Below, piece by piece: positions 22,379 through 27,721 of a stretch of 27,721 nucleotides of DNA. The notes beneath the pieces are model-generated. The model had not been told where the DNA came from, did not search any database, and worked only from the letters and a program-made list of their open reading frames with translations. Location: the NCBI GenBank assembly GCA_964630925.1, contig CAZVZK010000139.1, positions 1 through 27,721 of the forward strand, read 5' to 3'. The DNA is from RGDT01 sp964630925 (GTDB taxonomy: Bacteria > Planctomycetota > Planctomycetia > Gemmatales > Gemmataceae). The number at the start of each line of letters is the position of its first letter. Position 1 is the stretch's first letter. Both the position numbers and the translations under genes were made by a program.

Positions 22379-23188
22379 ATGACCATGCCTCTCGATCTGG
22401 TGCTGGTCCGCCACGGCGAGTCGGAGGGCAACCTCGCCTTCGGGCGCGAGCGCGAGGGCGATCACACCCTGTTCACGCCGGAGTTCCTGGGCCGGCACAG
22501 CTCGCGCTGGCGCTTGACGGCACGCGGCGTCGAGCAGGCGGAGGCCGCCGGGCGCTGGCTGAGGGCGAACGTGGCCCAGCGGTTCGACCGCTATATCGTC
22601 AGCGAGTACCTCCGGGCGATGGAGACGGCGGGGCACCTGTCGTTCCCGGAGGCGCGTTGGGGGCTGGAGTTCTACCTGCGCGAGCGCGACTGGGGCGTGT
22701 TCGACCTCATGTCGTTCGAGGAGCGCCGGCAGCGGTACGGCGCGGAGCTGGCGCGGCGTGAGCTGGACACGTTCTTCTGGACGCCGCCGCAGGGCGAGTC
22801 GATGGCCTCGGTGTGCCTGCGGGTGGACCGCATCCTCGACACGCTGCACCGGGAGTGCTTCGACCGGCGCGTGCTGATCGTGTGCCACGGCGAGGTGATG
22901 TGGGCCTTCCGGGTGCGCCTGGAGCGGATGTCGCAGGAGACGTACCGCGAGCTGGACCGGACGCGCGACCCGAAGGTGAAGCTCTACAACTGCCAGGTGC
23001 TGCACTACACCCGCCGCGACCCGGCCACCGGCGAGCTGGCGGACCACCTCGACTGGATGCGCTCGGTGTGCCCGTGGGACGAGTCGCTGTCCGAGAACGT
23101 CTGGCGGCGGATCGTGCGTCAGCGTTCGACGAACGAGGAGCTGCTGGCCGCCGCCGGACGGACGGGGCGGCTGTGGCAGCCGGGCTGA
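22379..23188 (+). CDS. Histidine phosphatase (phosphoglycerate mutase-like) protein
   Basis: A 269-residue protein of the histidine phosphatase superfamily. The catalytic RHGE motif is at residues 11-14 (LVLVRHGESEGN), with His12 as the phospho-acceptor. LTARGVEQAEAAGRWL near 43-58 is the second conserved block, RAMETAGHL near 79 carries the conserved arginine, and His170 in LIVCHGEVMWAFR is the second catalytic histidine. The substrate is not predictable; C-terminal residues 200-269 (DHLDWMRSVCPWDESLSENVWRRIV) are an extension beyond the core fold. ATG 22379 is used; GAGAG lies 9 bases upstream, and ATG 22385 would also fit. It is separated by 69 bases from the helicase gene. Confidence 0.88.
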   Translation: MTMPLDLVLVRHGESEGNLAFGREREGDHTLFTPEFLGRHSSRWRLTARGVEQAEAAGRWLRANVAQRFDRYIVSEYLRAMETAGHLSFPEARWGLEFYLRERDWGVFDLMSFEERRQRYGAELARRELDTFFWTPPQGESMASVCLRVDRILDTLHRECFDRRVLIVCHGEVMWAFRVRLERMSQETYRELDRTRDPKVKLYNCQVLHYTRRDPATGELADHLDWMRSVCPWDESLSENVWRRIVRQRSTNEELLAAAGRTGRLWQPG

Positions 23189-23389
23189 CGGGGGACACGC
23201 GGCCACCCCCGCGAGCCCGCCGGTGCGGCTGGGTGGCCTCGGCGGTCGGGACGTGGGGAGGGCCGCGGCGCGGCGGGGGGAGTCGGCGAGGGGCACCAGC
23301 CGTCCCAACGGGATCCTCCGAGGCCGGGGGAAACCCGGATGTCGGCCGTCAACAGACGAAAGGGCCGAGAACGCTCCTCGTCCCAGCGG

Positions 23390-23465
23390 ATGGACGCCTA
23401 TCGGTGAAGGGAGCGAACCTCAGAGTGCGGACACCCCGGATGGAGGCGCATGGACGCCCATCAGT
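23390..23465 (+). repeat. Two imperfect 16-bp direct repeats
   Basis: Bases 23390-23405 and 23450-23465 share ATGGACGCC(T/C)ATC(G/A)GT and are exactly 60 bases apart. The second copy abuts the MITE-like element. Confidence 0.5.
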
Positions 23466-23615
23466 AGAGTCGGTGCGCAATACGGGGTCACTCGTCACAA
23501 AACGTTTGGCTGCAAGTTGTTACGGCCAGAACTGGCCACGCGCCCAGATCTCGACGCAACTCCAAGTAGGACAAGGAGTTAAACGGCCCTTGGCCGCTAT
23601 TGCGCACCGACTCTA
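23465..23615. mobile_element. MITE-like element with perfect terminal inverted repeats
   Basis: Bases 23465-23482 and 23598-23615 are perfect 18-base inverted copies (TAGAGTCGGTGCGCAATA). The outermost TA on each side can be read as a target duplication, leaving 16-base terminal repeats on a 147-bp element. The interior of 115 bases is noncoding. TA duplication is typical of the IS630/Tc1-mariner group; no transposase is present, so movement would need help in trans. Confidence 0.6.
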
Positions 23616-23632
23616 TTGAAGGAAACGAACCA

Positions 23633-23694
23633 GGGAAACGAACTTGCCCGCCGCAAATGCGAGCGGGAGAACGACTTGTGGAAGTTCGTTTCCC
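23633..23694. repeat. Hairpin with 13-base arms and an inner stem
   Basis: GGGAAACGAACTT at 23633-23645 is the exact inverse complement of 23682-23694. Within the 36-base loop CCCGCCGC and GCG-A-GCGGG form a second stem around AAAT. A further direct copy of the core GGAAACGAAC lies at 23621-23630. Confidence 0.55.
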
Positions 23695-24007
23695 GACCTC
23701 CCTCACACCCCCCCGCGCGACGGAGACGAATCGCCTCAACGATCAGGCGCATGACTCCGGCGGTGGTGACGCCGCGCAGGGTGGGCGGGACGGCGTCTGA
23801 TTCTGTCTAACTCCGGATGTCGCGTGAACGGTTACCCTGTGGGCAGAGCGGATACGCTCGACGCACCATCGACACAACGGGCATGGGCGACGGGCCTGTA
23901 GATACAATAGCCAACGGCCGCCCCAAGCTCCCGGAACGTGTAGCCCACCGGTGCCCCGCCGGCAGGTGAGCCGGGGCGTCCGGGTGCTCACCGAGGTGGG
24001 TGTGGGT

Positions 24008-25213
24008 ATGGAGAAGGCGTTCCTCGACGCGATCGCTGCCTCCCCGGAGGATGACGCGCCCCGGCTCGTCTTCGCCGACTGGCTGGACGAGCACGGCCGG
24101 CCCGAAGAGGCGGAGCTGATCCGCCTCCAGTGCCGCCTCGACCCGGACCGTGACCGCTTCGACGACCCGGCGGTCAACGCCGCCCGGGACCGGACGGAGG
24201 AGCTGCTCCGGCCGTTGCAGAGGGCCGAGGACCGGTGGTTCAAGTCGCGGACCGGCGGCCGCGTCGATTTCGTGGCGGACTGGCGCCGCGGATTCGTCGA
24301 CACGCTGAAACTCCCGGTGCAGGCCTTCCTCGCCCACGGCGGGCTGTTCCGCCGCCGGTACCCGCTCCTGCGGAAGCTCGTCCTCTTCCGGCTCAACGGC
24401 TGGGGCGAGCGGCTGGCGGCGTGCGCGTGGCTCCGCGGCGTCCGGGAGATCGACCTGCCGTGCTGGTACTCCGACGACGACGCCCGGGCCGTCGCCGCGT
24501 CGCCCCACCTGGGGGCCGTCGAGCGGGTCGTCTGCTGGCCCGACGGCCTGGAACAATGCCGCATCCTCGCCCGCGGGTCGGCCTGGCCGGGGCTGAAAAA
24601 CCTCCACCTCGTCGTCCGGTTCGGCGACCCGGCCGACTGGATCGCCGCCGTCAACGAGGCGGCCGGCCGGCCGGCCGGGTCGGCCTTCGTCGCCGAGGAC
24701 CAACCCTTCCCGATCGCGGCCGACTTCGACGAGTCTTGCTTCCTCGTCGGCAAGCTCCCCGACGGGACGCAGCTCTTCCTGTCGTGCGGGTGGCCCTGCG
24801 CCGCGGCCATCGGGGTCGCGTTCGATCCGGACGGGAGGGCCCGCGAGGACCAGCTCCGGATCGGTTTCCCCCCGGAGATCGTGGATGTCCCGCGGGAGAA
24901 GGGCGAGGAGTGGCAGGCGTACCTGAAACGACACCTCCGGGTGCGGAACGACTATCTGCGGGAGACGATCGGATTCGTGCCGGCCATGATCCGGGTGTGG
25001 CACTTCGACTTCTACTTCTCCCCGATGCGGTTCCTGGAGGACGTGGAGGACTGGTGGGGCCGACGGGACCCGCCGGACGGGGCGCCGGACCAGCCCGCCA
25101 GGGATCACGGCTACGGCCTGTTCGAGTACGACTGGGTGACCGGCGGGTGCTTCGTCCTCTCCGGCGGCAACAGCCCGTGGTGCGACGGGTCCGGCCACAT
25201 CACTTCGACGTGA
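24008..25213 (+). CDS. TIGR02996 domain protein
   Basis: A 401-residue protein with the TIGR02996 domain at residues 1-45: FLDAIAASPEDDAPRLVFADWLDEHGRPEEAELIRLQCRL. This domain is a planctomycete-expanded N-terminal unit of unknown function. The next part (about 80-230) resembles degenerate leucine-rich repeats (LRKLVLFRLNGW, VREIDLPCW, LKNLHLVVRF). The last 170 residues form an unassigned domain with WHFDFYFSPMRFLEDVEDWWG near 345 and a Gly/Ser/Cys ending. ATG 24008 with GAGGTGGG upstream gives the family start; an in-frame GTG at 23951 adds 19 residues without support. No TIGR02996 partner is nearby. The repeat-rich gap upstream suggests an accessory location. Confidence 0.85.
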   Translation: MEKAFLDAIAASPEDDAPRLVFADWLDEHGRPEEAELIRLQCRLDPDRDRFDDPAVNAARDRTEELLRPLQRAEDRWFKSRTGGRVDFVADWRRGFVDTLKLPVQAFLAHGGLFRRRYPLLRKLVLFRLNGWGERLAACAWLRGVREIDLPCWYSDDDARAVAASPHLGAVERVVCWPDGLEQCRILARGSAWPGLKNLHLVVRFGDPADWIAAVNEAAGRPAGSAFVAEDQPFPIAADFDESCFLVGKLPDGTQLFLSCGWPCAAAIGVAFDPDGRAREDQLRIGFPPEIVDVPREKGEEWQAYLKRHLRVRNDYLRETIGFVPAMIRVWHFDFYFSPMRFLEDVEDWWGRRDPPDGAPDQPARDHGYGLFEYDWVTGGCFVLSGGNSPWCDGSGHITST

Positions 25214-25571
25214 GGCACGCCGCCGAACCTGCCCGGCATACTCCTGCCCCGGTGCGCCGCGCGTGTCGGCGGTGGCCCGACACGGAGTGTGAGCGTATCT
25301 GGCTGGAGGCGAGGGGTTGCGTCAGCGCCCGAGCGGCCAGGGAAGGCCGCCGGACGGAGGCCGCGCCGGCCGCTACGATGGCAAAGGCAGGATCGCGGTC
25401 AGGCCCATCCCCCTCCCAACGGGTGCCACCCCTCCACCCATCCCGCGCCCGGAACTGGCACACCTTCACGGATGGCGGGCCTCGTGCGTGACGGCCGACG
25501 CGGGGCGGGATACGGACATGACTCGGCGGCCGACGGCCGTCCTTCTTCAATCAAGGCGACGGGGCGTAATC
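25214..25571. other. Intergenic region, no gene seen
   Basis: These 358 bases hold no supported gene. The only long plus-strand frame is an upstream extension of the next gene, Pro/Arg-rich and without family features. TACGAT at 25374-25379 could be a -10 box but has no matching -35. Confidence 0.5.
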
Positions 25572-26093
25572 ATGCATCAGATCTTCCAGATCCTCGCGCA
25601 GGTCGCCCAGTGGTGCGTGGCCAACCCCGCGAATATGCGCCTCACGTACACGGTTCTCATGGGGGCGAAGCGGGGCTACGACTCGCTGGCCCCGGCCTAC
25701 AAGGCCAAGGTGGACTACATCATGATCCAGGCCGCCGAGTACCTGGCGAAGGCGGCACTCGGGGACGTGCTCGGCTGGGCGCGGTCCGAAGCCGTCTCCC
25801 TCGGGCTCGACAGCGACGCCGCCGCCGTGGCGGAAGTCGGCGTGCGGCGCGTCGCGGAGGTCGGGCTCGCCACGGCCTTCGAAGAGATGGGCAAATCCGG
25901 AGGACAGGCACACAAGCCGAGCCCCCCTCCGCCCGACCCCACCGCCTGCAAGCAGTGTTCGGGGGCCTCGGCCACGATGTACAACACCAAGTGCTGCAGC
26001 GTGCGTCTGTGCGAGTCTTGTATGGTCAGGTGGCGGGATAACACCGGCTTCCTCTACACCCAGTGTGAGTTCTGCGGCACGATCACCTGGTAG
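25572..26093 (+). CDS. Small RING-like zinc protein
   Basis: A 173-residue protein of unknown function. Residues 1-110 are helical and mostly polar. Residues 126-168 contain eight cysteines in a RING-like layout: C126-x2-C129, C141-C142, C147-x2-C150 and C165-x2-C168, around LCESCMVRW. This is probably a two-zinc domain. RING and RING-like folds in bacteria can act as ubiquitin-ligase-like or protein-binding units, but nothing else of such a pathway is visible here. A Pro/Lys-rich linker (113-124) separates the two parts. ATG 25572 is preferred, but its ribosome site is weak; ATG 25518 is an alternative, with GGGGCGGGA upstream and 18 extra residues. Gene neighbours give no clue. Confidence 0.68.
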   Translation: MHQIFQILAQVAQWCVANPANMRLTYTVLMGAKRGYDSLAPAYKAKVDYIMIQAAEYLAKAALGDVLGWARSEAVSLGLDSDAAAVAEVGVRRVAEVGLATAFEEMGKSGGQAHKPSPPPPDPTACKQCSGASATMYNTKCCSVRLCESCMVRWRDNTGFLYTQCEFCGTITW

Positions 26094-26535
26094 CGAGGCC
26101 AGGGCGCCAGTTGTCCAAGCATCTTCCGGCGGCCGCGACGCCTCCACAGCCCAGGTCAGCATTCAGGTGTGTTGACGAGCCGGGCATCCGCCCCCGGCCC
26201 TCCCGCTCACCCCACGTGTCCACCACCCAAGCCGGGAGCAGATGCGGCAGACAACACCCCGACCCGCAACCATCCGGCTGTTGGCTGTTGGAGCCGCTTG
26301 TATGTTCAGTTTACCCCCAGCCTGGGCGAAAGGGAGTAGCCTGGATGGGGGTCGCGGTGGAGGCCTTTCGAGCCGCTGAGGCACGACCTCTTGCCGAAGA
26401 TCGGCCCCCCCCGCGCCGCGCCGAGAGCTTGTTACGTCTTGAGGCCCTGACCTCTCATCACAAGCTTCCTCACGGCACGGCTCAGCCGGGGGATCCCGCG
26501 TCCCCTTGTCTCCCCTCATCCCTGGAGAAGCCGCC
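26094..26535 (+). ncRNA. Likely left end of the IS110 element, possible bridge RNA
   Basis: These 442 bases have no supported gene. In IS110-type elements the noncoding stretch before the transposase encodes a bridge RNA that pairs with donor and target. The part from about 26300 to 26535 has several short complementary segments (for example GCGG...CCGC around 26353-26380), in line with a folded RNA. The left border was not identified and no RNA is proven. Confidence 0.3.
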
Positions 26536-27721
26536 ATGCAGCCCCCCGTCCACGGCCCGCCCGCGCGCGTAGGCGTCGGCATCGACACCTCCCGCTACGG
26601 CCACCACGCCGCCTTCCTCCGCCACGACTTCCAGCCCGCCGCCGAGGACCTCGCCTTCACCGAGTCCGCCGACGGCTACGCCCGCCTCCGCGCACGCCTC
26701 GCCCTCATCGCCTCCCGCCTCCACGCCGCCCACTTCACCGTCCGCCTCGACGCCGCCGGCCAGTACGCCGACAACCTGCTGCACTTCCTCCCACGCCTCG
26801 ACGCCGCATCAGGCCACCCCGCCGCCATCGCCAACGCCGCCCTCTCCGTCTCCGTCGGCGACCCCCAGCGCAACAAGAACTACCGCGCCGCCCACTTCGG
26901 CGCCCGCAAGTCCGACGCCGTCGAGGCACGCGCCTGCGCCCGCTTCGCCGCCGCCGAGCGGCCCCCGTCCGCCCCGGCCGTGCCCGACGCCCTGCGCGTG
27001 CTGCGCCAGGTGGCCGCACGCCTGCAGGCCGTCGTCCGCCAGCGCACACGCCTGATCAACCAGCTGCACCAGCTGCTGGCGCTGACCTTCCCCGAGCTGG
27101 CGCTGATCCAGAAGGACGTCTCCCAGGGCTGGGTGCTCGAGCTGGTGCACCGCCACCCCACGGCGCCCCTGCTGGCCGCCGCCGGCGCCGAGGGCCTGGA
27201 CGCCATCGCCTACCTCCCCCCGGCCAAGGCCGGCCCCCTCCTCGGCCACGCCCGCTCCTCCGTCGGCTCGCTGGCCGGGCCGGCCGCGGAGGAGCTGGTC
27301 CGCGACCAGGTGAGGGGCCTCCGCGACGCCGACGCCCGGCGGCAACGCCTTGAGGCCCTTCTGGTCACGGCCTACCGCTCGCTCCCGACGCCCAACCACC
27401 TCGACACCATCCCCGGCATCGGCCCGGTCACGGCGGCGGTGCTGACCTCGGCCATCGCCGACATCGGCCGCTTCGAGAATCCCGGCAAGCTGGTGGCCTA
27501 CTTCGGCGTGCTGCCCGTCGAGGTCGGCAGCGGCGTGGGACGCGACGGCACGCCGCGCGCCCCGCGGCGGTACGCGATGAGCAAACGCGGCAACGACCTG
27601 GTGAGACGCTACCTGTGGATGGCGGCGCTGAGCGCCGTGCGGTGCAACCCGGCGGTGCGTCCGCTGTTGGTAATCGGCAACCAATTCAGACCCACATCGG
27701 CGAGCAATCCGGACCCACCAC
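26536..27721 (+). pseudogene. IS110-family transposase, probably interrupted at its 3' end
   Basis: Open from ATG 26536 (GGAG 11 bases upstream) to the window end, 395 residues visible. The N-terminal RuvC-like DEDD domain begins VGVGIDTSRYGHH. Candidate acidic residues are Asp17, Asp72 (RLDAAGQY), Asp127 and Glu130 (KSDAVEAR). A helical middle follows (RQRTRLINQLHQLL near 170). The C-terminal Transposase_20 domain has IPGIGPVTAAVLTSAI near 296, KLVAYFGVLP near 320, GSGVGRDG, and SKRGNDLVRRYLWMAAL near 352. Relatives continue with a Y-x-R-LR segment after NPAVRP; here the sequence changes near 27666 into repeat-like DNA. The enzyme class is an RNA-guided recombinase. Truncation by a second element is inferred. 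Confidence 0.82.
27673..27718. repeat. Two tandem 23-bp repeats at the window end
   Basis: Bases 27673-27695 and 27696-27718 are tandem copies with 4 mismatches in 23, both starting ATCGGC and ending GACCCAC. Multiple subterminal repeats of this size are typical of IS21-family ends. They begin just after the transposase reading loses family similarity. Confidence 0.6.

Larger units (their letters stand above)
23189..24007. other. Intergenic region rich in repeats, no gene seen
   Basis: No supported gene in these 819 bases; open frames here lack ribosome sites and family motifs. GC content falls between about 23460 and 23640. It contains a 16-bp direct repeat (23390, 23450), a MITE-like element (23465-23615), and a hairpin (23633-23694). 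TACAAT at 23903-23908 may be a -10 for the gene at 24008, with no clear -35. Confidence 0.6.

Noticed and set aside
23465..23694. Retron-type msr/msd RNA or integron attC site
   Set aside because: No reverse transcriptase or integrase is adjacent and the conserved retron or attC core motifs are not seen.
26111..26572. 153-codon plus-strand frame before the transposase
   Set aside because: No ribosome site, Pro/Arg-rich content, and it overlaps the transposase start in another frame.

Overview
The window reads as chromosomal DNA of a Gemmataceae-like planctomycete. GC content is very high and nearly every strand is open in several frames. The gene content is typical of that group: a DUF1501 protein with a twin-arginine leader, WD40 proteins ending in a shared helical domain, a PEP-CTERM surface protein, a TIGR02996 protein and a member of the MTEAEWL-type hypothetical family. 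No rRNA, tRNA or CRISPR array was seen. The lineage is inferred from gene content only.

Layout. Bases 1-2860 (minus strand) hold a fragment of a division/cell-wall (dcw) neighbourhood: rsmH, then a membrane-anchored LysM-MraZ fusion, then a Pro-rich single-TM protein cut by the window edge. Bases 2970-3641 (minus) encode a PEP-CTERM protein with its own promoter. An AT-richer gap (3642-4086) carries a 126-bp inverted repeat built from a 9-base unit. Bases 4087-9506 (plus) hold two consecutive WD40 proteins, an OB-fold-like lipoprotein and a lineage-specific hypothetical protein. A perfect 30-bp palindrome separates these from a DUF1501 gene. A two-gene unit follows: a KAS III-like synthase and a BtaA-like (DUF3419) aminocarboxypropyl transferase, suggesting a lipid pathway.

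Bases 13142-16464 are accessory. A DUF1778-type antitoxin and a GNAT toxin (apparently frameshifted) sit between two 71-bp direct copies of the 3' end of the DUF3419 gene. After a secreted gluzincin peptidase comes a second toxin-antitoxin-like pair (RelE/ParE type). Bases 16527-23188 are more ordinary: a small hypothetical, a SEC-C protein and a cytidylate-kinase-like protein (both minus), a DUF2007 membrane protein, a SWIM/SNF2 helicase and a histidine phosphatase.

From 23189 to the end the region is repeat-rich. An 819-bp gap holds a MITE-like element with perfect terminal repeats and TA ends, a nested hairpin and a direct repeat. A TIGR02996 protein and a small RING-like zinc protein follow. 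The window ends in an IS110-family transposase that loses family similarity in its last 50 bases, where two 23-bp tandem repeats look like the end of another insertion sequence.

Two window-wide patterns are notable. Many genes have TTGNNN-17/18-TANNNT promoter-like pairs. In several plus-strand genes synonymous codons drift from C-ending near the start to G-ending near the stop. The most interesting single object is the exported LysM-MraZ fusion beside rsmH. The second is the toxin-antitoxin module flanked by duplicated gene ends.
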